Notes under the pieces: generated by a model
Told to the model about the DNA's origin: nothing
The model's input: the letters and a program-made list of their open reading frames with translations, nothing else
The model's database searches: none
NCBI GenBank assembly: GCA_039720395.1
Contig: CM077832.1
Span: 14,512,966-14,576,965 of the forward strand
Direction: 5' to 3'
DNA from: Liquidambar formosana
Taxonomy: Eukaryota > Streptophyta > Magnoliopsida > Saxifragales > Altingiaceae
Length of the DNA stretch: 64,000 bases
Made by a program: the position numbers and the translations under genes
In this document: piece by piece, positions 47,332-60,571 of the stretch
Layout of the letters: the number at the start of each line of letters is the position of its first letter
Position numbering within the stretch: position 1 is the first letter of the stretch

Positions 47332-48774
47332 TGTTTTTTATTTATTAATTTTTGTAATTTTAGCGATGCCACCCCTGGATTTTTGTATTTTTGCTCTTAT
47401 ATCTCTCTATTTTTACCTTTTGCATTTACATTATTAAATTCTTTGCGTTATTTATTCCTCGTAAAAATAATACGTTGAGCTAATTAATTGCACAAATATT
47501 ATATCATATCCATAAAATTTTAAGAAAATGAAACAAAAATGGATTGTATTTTGGAAGACCGATATGCTTGAGAGGTTATTGCATTATTAATGAAATAAAC
47601 GAGATTAATACGAACATGCTATGTCTTAATCTTTCTATTTATCAATTATAATTTATGAGCCTCTAAAACAACATGCCACTCTATTAAAATTATGATTTGA
47701 TTTAATGGTGGGTGAATTATCAGTTGATCTATTAATAACCCAAATTTGATAACCTATTAACCTGTGACTGGATTGTCTTGAAGACGGATGCGTTAAAAAG
47801 AATGGCATTTAGAAGTCTTGCTAGAACAAATCTAATATGAATATTGCTTAATCCAATCTAATAATACATCGATTCAAAAGATTAAATAATACGGAGTATT
47901 ATTTATCTAGCAATTAGTCTACTAAGGTATATTTGCTCACCAAAATTCATAACCCTTTTTCTTTTTAACTTTACATTTTTTTCAAGATTATTGAATTATT
48001 GAATGGACATTTGAAAACTATGCAATGTTGAATATGGATTTGTTTATTATTAATCCGTTGAATCATTGGATATAATCATTTTAGAGTTATTCTTCAATGA
48101 ATTGAATTAAGATAAACTTGAATCTAGTATATATATATATATATATATAGGTTTTCCTATAAGGCTATAACATGATTTGGTAATAACCAAATTCAGCCGG
48201 TTTGACTAATTTGGTTCGAATTTTATCCCCAAATGGAACCATGCTCATCCCACCATCTTACAACAGCAAAGGTGAATCGCAGCAAACAAAAAATAAATAA
48301 ATAAATAAATAAATAAAAAAATACAACAGCAAAGGTGAAAGATTTTTAGGAATTTTTTTAAAAAAAAAATTTTAAAGGAGATAAAAAATGAAAAATGTCA
48401 AATAAAAAGAAATCTATGAATTCTCTTACTGAGGAAAGACAACAATTTTACCACAAGGTTCCACTACTCAGAAGACAAGTGGTCAAATATTTATTGAGGG
48501 CTTTGATCCTCTTTTCAGATAAGAAGAAGTTTAAGAGCATTTCCAGTGATATGAGCAAAATTATTTGTTCTATTGCTATTTTAGTACATGCTACAGTGCC
48601 AAATGCTATAATTTGGTACAAGGAGTTCTAATGTTGCAAATGACATAATGTGTTATTTTTTGTCATAACCTCCATTCACTTCATTTTTTATAAACTACCA
48701 ACTACCATCTTTCAACCTCTATTGTTCTAACTACAAAATTATGATGCTAATTAGATTTGGCCATATGCGACTTT

Positions 48775-48823
<49 letters not shown>

Positions 48824-49427
48824 ATTTCAATATTATTTTTGAAAATATTGTATTTATTTATGAGCTATTTGGTTACTGAGAAAATTTTGGAAGAGAAATA
48901 TTGTATTTTTCACAATTGTTGATGTGTTTAGTTGTTGAGAAATGGAAAGAGAACTAACATGACAAATATAACAAAAGCTCACCCTTGTGTTATATTGGGC
49001 ACAATGGTGACGTATTACTATTTTTAGCATAGATTTTTAACACACTATTAAAGCAATCCAACTCGTGCTAAATGCTATAAATATAACAATAGTACAAATT
49101 ATAACTCACCGCTAGAGATGCTCTAACTCTATGAGGGAGCCATGAATATTTACCAAAAAAGATTTAAAAAGGGCATGTTTGAAATCATCTTTGTTTTTCC
49201 TTTTTTGGTAAAATTAATAAATTTTACAACGGCAGGAGAAAAGGGAGGGGGGCAAAAATCGATGGCTGGCGATGCTTCCAATATCAGCCAATCATCAGGA
49301 GCCGTTTTATCTTTTATTCCTTCTTCCTTGGGATGGTCTACTGAAACTTAACGGCTTGTGTATCTCAAACATCGTCTCTACCTTAAAGTAAAACCAAATC
49401 ACCCCTTTTTCCAACCAACCTTCTCAG
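47332..49427. other. Gene-free stretch before the WEB gene
   Basis: Contains microsatellites at about 48128-48150 (AT)n, 48293-48317 (AAAT)n and 48782-48822 (AT)n. A probable 5' UTR exon of the WEB-family gene ends at 49427. Confidence 0.6.
48782..48822. repeat. (AT)n microsatellite
   Basis: About 20 AT units. Confidence 0.95.
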
Positions 49428-49687
49428 GTAAGCATCTCCCCTCGAAAATTTTCATTGCTTTTGTTACATCTTTAAATCTCTACTTCTCAACTGCATCTTT
49501 GCGCATAGTTTCATCAGGCATGTACAGAAAAAAAGGGTCTCCTCATTTCTCTCTCCAATAGAAAGAAGTATAGATTCTTTTTTCACATTGAAACTTGCTG
49601 CATTTGACATCAAAATTTTATGTAAATTTGCTGCAATTTGAACCATAATATGATGTTTTGAATCATACATATATTTTGTTTCTATAG
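49428..49687 (+). other. Possible 5' UTR intron of the WEB-family gene
   Basis: CTCAG|GTAAGCAT at 49427/49428 is a strong donor, and TCTATAG at 49681-49687 is a reasonable acceptor 32 bases before the start codon. No coding sequence is affected. Inferred from motifs alone. Confidence 0.45.
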
Positions 49688-49719
49688 TTTCCTCTTGCTT
49701 GGTTGTGTGGTGGGTTGAA

Positions 49720-51732
49720 ATGGAAAGGGGTGAGTTTGATAACAGGAGAAGAGTTGGGCCAGTGAAAGCAGCCATTAATATGTATGGAGAAAAGGTTCCT
49801 GAAGTTAATTCTCCACTGAAGAAACCCCAGATGGATTTCGCAGAGGTATATTCGAAAAAACCATGGAAAGCCCCTTTTTCTAGCGTTTTTCATTATGCAA
49901 GTGTATTTTGCGTTTTTCATATAGTTGTAATGATACTTTGAAATTATTAGAAACCCACTTCAAGAACAAGAGAACTCCATCTAGCAAGAAGGGAAATCAA
50001 TCGACACAAAGAGAGCAGAAGAGTTGCAGAGTCTGTAAAAGCCCAAGCAATATCCGAGCTCCACAACGCAAAGAAGACGGTGAAAGATCTCACTTTTATG
50101 ATTGAGGAATCGGGATTGAAGGCAAGAGCGCAGACGCGAGACCTTGAGAAGCTGAAGAAGCCAGGAAGGCGTGAAGAAGAATGGGCATTGGCTGTTGGGA
50201 AAGGGGAGAATTATCAGTATGCGGAGGTTTTGAGGGAATTGGAGTTTGTAAAACAGGAATTGACTAAACTCAAGCTGGACATGGCATCCATCTTGGAAGA
50301 GAAAGCGCAGGCAGAAAAGGAAACTGAAGCCTCAAGTTCAAAAATCCAGTCTTATTCTAACTCTGCAGAAGCACTCAGGAAAGAGATTGAGGAAGTCAAT
50401 GAAGAGCAAGTGCTAGTTGAGTTGGCTCGAATGGAGGCTCTTAAAGAATTTGGAGCCATTGAAGAACAGAGAAAAAAGGAAGAAAATCAATTCTCATCTG
50501 CAATGGAGCAAACTCGGAAGAAAATGAACGACATTATCCTAGAAATTGACAGAACGAAAGAGCTCGAAACCAAATTGGCTGTCACAACAGCTGATGTTGG
50601 TGTGTTACAGAATGAATTGATGTTAGCAAAGGAAATGGACAAAAGGGTTCAGAGAAACCATAGTTTGAGGCGTCTAGAAGGCAATTTTCAGCAAGGAGAT
50701 GAATCTTTGTTGCTGTCAGTCACTGAAGAACTTGAGGCAGCAAAGAAAGAATTGGCTTCTATCAAAGAAGAAGGTTTTCAGTTCATGGCCTCCATGGATG
50801 TCGTAAGAGAAGAGATCAGACACGTTGTGGAAGAAACAGCTCGGTTGAAGAAGACAGAAGACAAGGTTGATTTAACTGTTCAAAATCTCAATTCAAAGCT
50901 CCTGAGGGCCAAGTCCAAATTGGAATCTGCATCAGCAGCCGAAGAAAAGGCTAAAACAATCGTATCCAATCTATCTCTCACTCTTGAACAGTTAAAAACA
51001 GAAGCGGAGGCGGCCAAGAGAGAAAAGGAGCTCATTAGTGAAGAAACCGCAACCAGCAAGGCAGAAATTCAGAAATTTGAGTCTGAGATTGATTCAACTG
51101 AGGAAAGATTACAGGCTGCTATGCAAGAGCTCGAAGCAATTAAAGCATCAGAAGACATAGCTCTTGAAAAGCTAAGGATTCTTACTGAGAATACCATGAG
51201 AGCTAGAGCTTCTGCATCCCAGCATACTTCCTCAATTACCATCTCAAGTTTTGAGTACGAGTATCTAAGTGGGCGTGCAGTTGGCGCTGAAGAAATTGCA
51301 GACAAAAAGGTTGCAGCGGCTCAGGCATGGATTGAAGCTTTAAAGGCCAGTGAGAAGGAGATACTGATGAAAACCGAAATAGCTCAAAGAGAAATCAGAG
51401 AAGTAAAGTTGGAGGAAGAGCAAGAGGCCTATAGGGCAGAGAAGTCACTATCCGCAAAGAATTTGGTTGAGGGAGAATTACAAAACTGGAAACCAAAACG
51501 TGGGAAGAGCAAGGAAGCTGAGAACCACCGGCTTGCAGTTCCTTCACCTAGAAAAGCCATGAGAAATAATGGCAACATGACACCAGCGAGGCGAGCAAGG
51601 CCTCGAAAGGCCCCCTCGCCAGCAACGTGGCAGATGGCTCGATCAACTTCTTACACTCTTAAGAGGAGGAAAAAGGTAATACCAAATCTGGCCAAGTTCT
51701 TTAGTAGCAAGAAAACCGGAAAGGGTAAATAA
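49720..51732 (+). CDS. WEB-family coiled-coil protein, PMI2/PMI15-like
   Basis: Two exons, 49720-49845 and 49951-51732, joined in phase 0 (GAG|GTATAT ... TTATTAG|AAA), give 635 residues. The first exon supplies MERGEFDNRRRVGPVKAAIN and MYGEK, the N-terminal block typical of this family. Without it the long frame would start too late, at 50080. From about residue 60 to 540 the protein is almost continuous coiled coil, rich in Glu, Lys, Ala and Leu, the WEB (DUF827) domain. The last 90 or so residues are basic (RRARPRKAP, KRRKK, FFSSKKTGKGK) and Ser/Pro-rich. In Arabidopsis, PMI2 and PMI15 act with WEB1 in blue-light chloroplast movement through actin. PMI15 versus PMI2 cannot be decided here, so the role is inferred from family. 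No truncation or frameshift. Confidence 0.93.
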
Positions 51733-54362
51733 GCCGTTCAACTATAGTCAAGGCTATCTATCCGCATTATCTCCATGACCACTTGGTGATTTGATTTCAG
51801 TTTAAATAAACTGCACTGCTACATACTTTTAGCACTGGGAGCTAACAGTTGACTGCTTTTCCAAGAAAAGTGCTTGTCTTCCCACTTTCTTTTTGCTTTG
51901 CTACATATTTCGAGAATAACTGAAGATTCAGTATGTGGGGCATTGATGTACAAAAAAAAAAAAGAAAAAAGAATTAATGTTGTGTCTCTGCGTGTAAGTT
52001 GCTCTTAAATTCCACCTAAAGCATGGTTTTTGACATGGTCTGTTTGAGGGGTAACATGAAGCTTCATGGTTTATTTTTCTAATGCTTTGAGTGTAGACTG
52101 GTGCAGCCTATGGCCTACTCTTTACAGCTAACAAGTTGAAAAATGTGGTTCCTGCAAGTTTGGCTCTGGCCTGGTCCAGTCAAGGAGAGAGAATGTCTAT
52201 TGCCTACTGATAAATTGAATTATGTTGTGCTTGCTTCCTTGCAATTTCCAAATGTGCAACCCACTCCTTCGGGCTTCTTGGCAACCAAAAGGAGAATATG
52301 GTATACAGATCATTTTTCATTCTAATTGATAATCATGAGAACAATTTACTACATAACCTGCTTGAACATCACTGTTGAAGTTATTTCCTTAAAAGAAACA
52401 ATTGTTTCCTGCTTTTTGGCAGATGAAATTGCAAAGTGAAATACTTGCTAATAGTTTCATTCCTAAGCATAATTATCGGCATTGGCTAAGTTTCTTGGAA
52501 AAGTTCATGAAAATAGGTGTGTGTGTGTGAACTTTCTACTTTTATTATGTAGTTCATGAAAATAGGTGTGTGTGTGAACTTTCTACTTTTATTATGTATC
52601 TTCTTTTCATCCTCTTCTCCTCAAAAGGTTCCATTTGATTGTAATAAAGTAACAACTAATGTGGCGCATTTAAAAGAACTTCTCAATTTACTTTATCAAG
52701 TCTAGTATACTGTAAGATTCAATTCTAAATCCAGAGAGATTTGAAATTTCAACGACTGATCCAAACAGCTGGATTTGAGTTCAACATATTTTCAATTCAG
52801 AGTTCTTTGATTTGGAAACCCAATTGCTTAAGGCAGCAAGTAGCATTAGAATGTTTCAAAGATTGCGCAATTGGTAACTTCTTATTGCTATCGGTGTAGC
52901 AGAAGCGCAAGAAGTGTGATTCATCAAACATAAGCACAGCCCTTCGATGACCTGAAGCTGGACATCATGCCCATTTTTCTATTTTTTTCAAAGAACTGTC
53001 TCTTCTCTAGGGCAGAATTGATGAATATAAGGCTGGTTCTTTACCCTGAGTTTAACACAATTCAATTCAAGCATTGTTCTGCATGTGACCAACCTCTGTG
53101 ACTTAGTCACCAAATTTATGATTATTGCACTGTAGTCGTTGATTTGCCAATTCCTAAATGAATCGGATAAAAGAAAATAATTCATCAAACTAAAATCAAA
53201 TAATGAGGAAAATTTCTAATAACAATGATTGAATGGTTTTGTTTTGATTATGATATTCTCAATGAGTTCAAGCAGTAATTATAAAATTTTGAATAAAGTC
53301 AAAGTAGGAAATGACTCATCCTATATATTTTTTTTTTGGTCAAGACCTAGTATTTCCCCAAAGTTTTCAATCAAGGACTAATCATTGTTCGCGGGAGGAG
53401 GAACCGCTGGCCAGGGAAATGACTCATCCTGTATTAACCATTATGGCATGCTTCCGGCTAGCACTGCTTCCCTCTATTTACCCTAATCCCCCAGCGTCTT
53501 TTTCAGTGCCATAGAACCACCACATGCACCGACAATCCGATGCAAACAGCCATGGTCTTTTGCTCTCTTCTCATGGGAACGTTTTCTACAAGTCCTGTTT
53601 GTCCCTTGCTGGTAAGTGTTCTGAGTTAATACTGCAATAGAAAAGTCAGTTTGGTAGGACTTAGTACTACAAGGCCCAAGTGTAAGTCAAAACTGTCCCC
53701 ACCAGATTGTTTAGCAACGCAGTTAGCGGCAATTTCATGCACTAGACTCGCCTCCAATCACGGTAAGTCAAGAATGAAGGATCACACCCTTAACAAGTTG
53801 GAGTGTTGAACCATCTCATGACATTAATTCTTCTTTCTAGTGTTTCTGAGTTCTGATATTTAAACCACACTGTTCATGGAATCAGTGTAGGGGCCTATTC
53901 ATGGCTTAATGCATGGTTCCTCATTGTAGTTTAGATTCAGCTATATTTGATGTCATATTAAAACAATAAAAAAAAACACACACAAATATAATTACTCAAT
54001 GATAATAAATAACTACAGAAAACTTTTTTTTCTTTTTTTTTTTTTGGAAAAATCACTTAATCGGTATAAGAAACATGCTACATGTCACTAAGTAACCTTC
54101 TAAAAACTTAAAAAATAAAAAATAAAAATAAAAAAAGGAAAAATTAACAAATGAAGATGTGATGATACCATGGAATTAAACTCGACTACTCATAAAAGGC
54201 CTCTAAAAGTTCTTTAAAAGAAAAAAAGGTCCTTTAAAAAGGGAAATGGCATTATATTTTGAAAAGGGCTACTGCTGGACCACAGTTCCATTTTAGGGAG
54301 AATTAATTCTCCCATTTTAGTTATAGATAGAGAAGTCTAATTAGCTGCTTTATATAATAGCA
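51733..54362. other. Intergenic stretch, WEB gene to receptor kinase
   Basis: The 3' UTR of the WEB gene probably covers the first few hundred bases. A tandem duplication lies at 52502-52597. No other gene is supported; frames at 52143, 53311 and elsewhere are short and featureless. AATAAAA-rich tracts lie at about 54110-54140. Confidence 0.55.
52502..52597. repeat. 49/47-bp tandem duplication with (GT)n inside
   Basis: AGTTCATGAAAATAGGTGTG, then (TG)n and AACTTTCTACTTTTATTATG, occurs twice in direct succession. The copies differ by one GT unit. Confidence 0.9.
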
Positions 54363-54532
54363 ATCTAAAATGGGGGAATTTTAGATTGGTTGGGCTAAGA
54401 GAAAATAATTACAATTAATAGTCATTTTAGTTAAGTTAGTAGTCATTTATTAGAAAGTTAGTAAGAAATACAACTGAACTGTAACTATTTTCCCATAGCC
54501 TGACCAATCTAAAAATTGCCCCATCTAAAATA
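54363..54532. mobile_element. MITE in the promoter of the receptor kinase
   Basis: The left arm TCTAAAATGGGGGAATTTTA, AGATTGGTTGGGCT pairs with the inverse of the right arm AGCCTGACCAATCTAAAAAT, TGCCCCATCTAAAATA. The middle holds GTCATTTTAGTTAAGTTAGT-like words. It ends about 245 bases before the start codon at 54777. A related copy is at 17851-17990. Confidence 0.72.
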
Positions 54533-54661
54533 GATTGGCTAATATGTTTTTTCGTATTTCGTGATGGCTTCTGTGATGTGGTGCTAGATTGACTTCCACT
54601 CTTAGCTTGGCCTTTTTCCTTAGTCATCACTCAGAATAATTACAAACCGCTAAATCCGCCC

Positions 54662-54669
54662 TATATAAG
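54662..54669 (+). promoter_or_regulatory. TATA box of the receptor kinase
   Basis: CCCTATATAAGCTCCC, 108-115 bases before the ATG at 54777, followed by a (CT)n leader at 54720-54740. Confidence 0.75.
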
Positions 54670-54776
54670 CTCCCACCAAGTTGAAAGCTTTACCATTCTC
54701 CGGCCCCTCTCCTCCATTGCTCTCTCTCTCTCTCTCTCTCCCCTCCATTAGCAGCTACGTATTTCTCCTCCTGGAA

Positions 54777-57069
54777 ATGGTTTTATCTATAGTTTGCTTA
54801 GTTTTCCTTCTTTGCAACTCTTGTGCTCTGGTGCATTCTTTAAATGATGAAGGTTTAGCTCTTCTCTCATTCAAAGAATCCTTAGAAGAAGGCTCCAATG
54901 GCTCTCTGCATAACTGGAACTCTTCAGACCCGAACCCATGTTCATGGCTCGGAATCACATGCAGAGAAAGCAAAGTTGTTTTTCTCACGCTTGCACAGAA
55001 GGAACTAGTTGGGCGCATTCATCCTGCGCTTGGAAATCTCTCTGCACTTCGCCATGTTAGCCTCAGAAACAACAAGCTCTTCGGAAGTTTGCCGGTCCAG
55101 CTCTTCGAGGCAAAACGGCTACAGAGCTTGGTTCTCTCAGGAAACTCATTATCTGGGCCTATTCCTCCTCAGATTGAGAAGCTGAGGAACCTCCAAACCT
55201 TAGATATATCGAATAATTCATTCAATGGTACGATACCTCCCTATCTCCTTCGGTGCAAGAGATTAAAGACTCTGGTTCTCAGTCAAAACAGTTTCACTGG
55301 TTCTCTGCCTCGGGGCTTTGGGACTTGTTTGATTGCTCTTCAAACACTCGATCTTTCTTTCAACGGATTAAATGGTTCGATCCCTGGCGACATGGGCAAT
55401 TTGTCGAGCTTGAATAGAACTCTTGATCTGTCTCACAATAATTTCAGTGGTCCTATTCCACCAAGCCTAGGAAGCCTTCCTGAACAAGTTTATATTGATC
55501 TCAGTTATAACAATCTCGGCGGATGCATACCTCAAATTGGTTCCTTAGAGAATCTAGGACCGACAGCTTTTAAAGGGAACCCTTCGCTCTCTGGATTTCC
55601 ATTGAAAATCCCATGTTCTCCGATCATTCCTGATCTGATTCTCCCACGTTTACCGGATCCCCCATCTCATAATTCAGGCCACTTGGGTACAGTTGCTGTG
55701 ATTTCAATTGCTGTGGGTGTCTTGGTGGGAATTGGCCTAATTGGATTCTTGTTCTCTTCTTACTACCAAAATGTCAGTGCTCATAAAGAGGATGATGATC
55801 TCAGTGGCCGTAATTCTGAGAAGGGATCAATGGAAATGAAGGAGTATTTCTGCTTTGGAAATGGCTTCTCTGAGACTCTATCAGAAAAAGCGGAGCAGCA
55901 CCATTTCGTGCCATTGGACTCGCAGGTGGACTTCAATCTTGAAGATCTTCTGAAAGCAGATGCTTTCGTTCTGGGTAAGAGCATATTTGGAATTGTGTAT
56001 AAAGTCGTTCTAAACAATGGAGCAACCTTAGCAGTGAGAAGATTGGGAGAGGGAGGTTTTCAAAGGTTTAAGGATTTTCGGACAGAAGTTGAAGCAATTG
56101 GAAAGATTAGGCATCCGAATATCGTACCTCTTCGAGCTTACAGCTGGTCTGTGGGTGAGAAGCTGCTCATCTATGATTACATACCCAATGGAGACCTTGC
56201 CACTGTACTTCATGGTACACTTTTTGCCTACCTATTTGCTTTGTTACATGGCCTTCTACTATTTCTTTTCCAATGTAGAGTCTTCTTCCTTCTGTTTTCT
56301 TCATTTTTTTTTTTCCCTCCAATTTGGATTTCTTGGTAAAGTCATGTCATTGGAATTTGATATGTTTTAATTACATAATGATTTTAACTCTTTTACAGGG
56401 AAATCTGGATCGGTATCATGTCTTCCTCTTTTGTGGCATATACGGATGAGAATCATGAAAGGAATAGCAACAGGTTTGGCTTATCTTCATGAATTCGGTC
56501 CTAAAAAGTATGTCCATGGAGATTTGAAGCCGAGCAATGTACTGCTTGGACCGGACATGGAAGCCTATGTCTCTGATTTCGGACTAGGCCATCTTGCTGA
56601 TACAAGCGGAGGATCTCCAATACTTCGATACAGAAGAATGGCGTCCGAAACACCAGAACAGAATTCTCCATATGAGTTCACAACATTGAACTATACCATC
56701 AGTCTAGGGTCTTACTATCAAGCCCCTGAAGCCTTGAAAGTCCCAAAGCCATTGCAGAAATGGGATGTTTACTCATATGGAGTGATCTTACTAGAAATGA
56801 TCACTGGAAAGTCGCCAACTATCCAAGAGGGATCTTCAGGAAGGGATCTTGTTCGATGGATTCAGCTTTGCATCGAAGAAAAGAAAACACTTCCCGATAT
56901 CTTGGATCCCTCCTTGGTTCGTTATCTAGGCACGGAAGAGGAGATTGTCGGCGCACTAAAATTGGCATTGGCTTGTACTCGAGAGAGCCCAGAAAAGAGA
57001 CCTTCCATGAGGCAGGTGTGTGATGCTTTGGACAGATTGGCCACATCCACTGATTTTTGCCTATATTAG
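54777..57069 (+). CDS. ZAR1-like leucine-rich-repeat receptor kinase (LRR-RLK III)
   Basis: Exons 54777-56214 and 56399-57069 (CATG|GTACAC ... TTTACAG|GGA, phase 1) give 702 residues. An upstream in-frame ATG at 54681 would put a (CT)n-encoded SLSLSL stretch before the signal peptide, so 54777 is preferred. Layout: signal peptide about 1-21, LRR N-cap about 23-62 with paired cysteines, about 6-7 LRRs from 66 to 260, juxtamembrane Pro-rich part, transmembrane helix about 304-327, kinase about 397-697. The VAIK lysine is Arg (R421) and the glycine loop reads GKSIFG. The catalytic loop is HGDLKPSN (519-526), DFG is intact (539-541), and APE is present (588-590). The family works at the plasma membrane; Arabidopsis ZAR1 acts in zygote division with calmodulin and a G-beta subunit. 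Weak or absent catalysis is likely. Confidence 0.95.
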
Positions 57070-60000
57070 ATATGAAACCACTATCACCGTTCGAGCTTGT
57101 TGAGACTAATGCCACTAAACTAACGATTAATGGCAAATCATGGATGGGATTCAAGATGGCATATCATACATTTGCTTAAGTAGTAGCTACGCAACTATGC
57201 ATGTATTGATTCAACCATTTCACCATGAGTGGGCTGAGTATATGTGAAAATGTATTCTTTTTCTGTTTTTCTTGGTATTGTATCAGACTTTTGACTCCAG
57301 CTATATGATTCGTTGTTTTTGTTGTCCTTCTTGTTATGATCACATTTAATGTGCCTAATGGCCCCAACACCACCATAATGAGGTTGGCAACACAACTTCT
57401 GTTTCCCAAATCTAGTCTATGAAAAACCACTCATTTCTATTAGTCTAAGGGAAAGAACAATGATCAAGGCTACCTTGAAAGGAAGTGCATGGCAAGAGCT
57501 CAGGGTGGGGCAGTTGATCTTTCTTGATAGACTATATACACATACAAAGTTGCTGGGCAGATGAACTAACTTTCTTTGTATCGGTATTTGGCCAGGATGG
57601 TCCTGATAACCCATTTTCGCAGAATTCAAATCCTTGATCAAGCCTTTGCATCTTTAAAAGCCGATAATCAACCATTATGAAGCAATGTAGCTCAACTTAA
57701 CTACAACTCAACCAAGCCTTAATCATCCTTTTAAGCCATTCAACTTTATTAAGGACCGTGTCCTCTCTTAATTCCGGCGCATACCACATTATTTTGAGCT
57801 TTCCTCTTATCCTTTAAACGCCATACCATGATGCCAACACTCTCTCAGAAAGCATGGCAACAAGATAGATAAACTCGCTTCCAACACTTTGTAAGAATTG
57901 AAGATGCTGCCCCATGGATTATAAAGTTTACAACTATCACTGTAAGTTTAACTCATGAGGGTACGTAGATCCACTAATAGACATTGAACCTCTTTTATTG
58001 AGGAGAAATCTACAAAAGAATGAATCAAACCAAGCATAGGCTGACACCAGACAATAATTTCTCTTGCCGGGAGAACCTAAGCAGAGTAAATCAGTGATCA
58101 TCAGTAAGCACATTTTATTGAAAACCAATCAAGAAGCCATGTAGTTGAGCTATTCAATTGCCTACTAATAAGTGGTACATAAGTAGAATAGGATGAAGTT
58201 TATTTCCAATCAATGTCTCATTAACCTCAGTTCCTTTTGAGCCACTACAAAAATAGCCAAGTAGAGTCACAACCTTGACAATTCAAATCTCGATCCATGA
58301 GAATGAAAAGAAAAGAAAAGAAAAGAAAGGGGCCAGAAATGACAAAGAAAATCACCACAAAAGCTCTAATTCAATTTTCTAACTCAATCATAACATGGAT
58401 CGAGATTGCAACAAAAACATCAACTAGAATAAAATATCCTGGATGTCAACTTTAATTAATTTTGATCAATCCCAAAATGCAAGTACAATTGCTACAACTT
58501 TTTTTTTTTTTTTTTTTTTTCCCGAGTAAAAACAATTGTTACAGGTTCATAACAAAGGTGGTGCAACCGAATGTCACAGCACATAAAGTGCAACTGATCC
58601 AGTGCAACATGGGATTAGATTTTCTTGGCATCCAAACAGGCCCTTAACCATTAAACTAATCAACCTTTCCCACAAATAATAACCTCACTGATTAACTTGG
58701 ACAAACTAGTGGTACTAGCACTAGTTAAAGCAATAGTAATACAATTACCCTTCTTTTATAGATTTTGTTGACTCTTTGTGTATCTAATTGTTAAGGGGGT
58801 CGAGTTTTTTGTTGGCTCTTTTTTTTTTACGAGCTACTTTTCTCTTGTATATGTCTTATGTACGAGGGTCTAATCCCTTTTTATTCTTATAATACAATCA
58901 TTTACCTTATCAAAAAAAATATATAAATTTTTCCGTTCCATGGAAATGAATTTTTCTATTAATATCCAATAGCATTTGGAGGCACAAAATCAATATCTAA
59001 GAATAACTCATTTCAAAACAAAGATGGGGCTAATTGCAAATACAGACCATCATCAACAAATTTGGTAAGATAAAATTTAGATGATGCCGCATCAAGAAAA
59101 ATCCTAGAAATGGCCCTATAAATAATTTGTAACAAACAATTTAAAATTGTTGTGAAAACAGTACGAACATATTTCAAGTGCCATGCAAAACAAAATGAAA
59201 ATGACTTATTCCAATAGGACAACCGAACCCACCTCAAGTAATTCAAGTTTTGACCTACGAACTTATTTTGAATGCCATGAAAAACATAATGAAATGACTT
59301 ATTCGTGTAGGACAGTCCAAAACCCTCTCAAGTAATTCAAGTTTCGGCCTAGCAGGATCCCAAAGTGGGGGATAGTGCTCCCTACCCCAAAAAAGGTCCA
59401 AACCCACAAGGAACATTCGCATTTACTAGAAATGCCCAATTTTCAACTAATTACGGTAAAAGCATCAATAATCTTAAGAAGAATTTAAAGACATATCAAA
59501 GAAAGATTATTTGCATTGCCAACTATTTTTCAATATTCAAATTTTATGAGAGAAACCACATAACCTTTCACAAATATCTTTTAGTTACAACAATGGCTGG
59601 ATCACAACCAAGGATAAGTGAAAGGAGAACAATCCAATAAGAAAGGCCAAGAAAACAAAATAGAAACGGAAAGAAAGAGGAAATCCTTATCATTACTCAG
59701 AATAACAGTGGTAGCGGTTGAGGTAATGGTGACAGAACGCAGTTCCTTGTCAAAGATGGTACGGCAATGCCCGTCCGATAACATCATTGATCAACATCAA
59801 GGGGGCCCCACGATCCTTATACAACCAATAATGGTTCATTGGTTGTGGTCCCACCCAGCAGGCACCAATAGTGCTGTCAGTTCAAGCATAGCAAAACAAA
59901 TCGTGCAACAACTAGTCCCCATTCGTGATGAGTCCACAGCTTTTGCAAACAGCAAGAATTCAATAGTTTTTTTTTTCTTTTTTAAAGCCGTGACTATTCA

Positions 60001-60571
60001 AATTAACACTTGCATGACACAATTGCGTCCACGAAGAACAGGCAAAGCTCTCTCTTAAACATTATAGTACGTACCCACATCTACATGCAACACATTTTCT
60101 CTCTCACTAATGTCACATGTACAGTCATCTCTACTATCAAATATTCCAAAAGCACAAGGATTATATTCATTTTATAAATAGGGTGACATAACCAAAATGT
60201 CTATTTTCGGCGATTGGAATCCCCACAGCCCTATCCATGGATTATCAATTGCAAGCACTTCAGACAGGAATGAAAACTGTTATGTTAACAAGTAAAACAG
60301 TAGCTGAAGAAATTCACAACATTTGTGTAGTAGTTTTACTATAAAATCTAAGACACCCCATATCATATGAGAACAGTAACAGGATAGCTTAACCAAAGAA
60401 GGAATAAGAAAACCTTTTATTCGATTATTTCTATCACATACAGACAACAAAAACCAAAACTCTAAAAACTGAGAAACTTATAAGGAAAGTTTGAAGGTAA
60501 AATTACCCAACATTTCTACGAAAATTGTTTCCTTTTGGAGAACTCACTTTCTGTGGAAGTGAGGTTATGAT
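57070..60571. other. Intergenic stretch, receptor kinase to PB1 gene
   Basis: No gene supported. Contains (AAAAG)n at about 58303-58327, a T-run at 58499-58520, and what looks like a LINE 3' tail at 58765-58920. AATTCAAGTTT plus surrounding ACTTATTC and GGAC words recur at about 59200-59345, a diverged direct repeat. Frames at 59365-60058 are featureless. Confidence 0.5.
58765..58920 (+). mobile_element. Truncated LINE 3' end with poly-A tail
   Basis: T-rich DNA with TACTTTTCTCTTGTATATGT, CTTATGTACGAGGGT and a final TTACCTTATCAAAAAAAA resembles the 3' UTR of plant LINEs (CTTATCAAAAA ends). Only the tail remains, as usual for 5'-truncated insertions. Confidence 0.5.

Noticed and set aside
54681..54776. 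Upstream in-frame ATG of the receptor kinase as the real start
   Set aside because: It lies only 12 bases past the TATA box and would place a (CT)n-encoded Ser/Leu stretch before a normal signal peptide.
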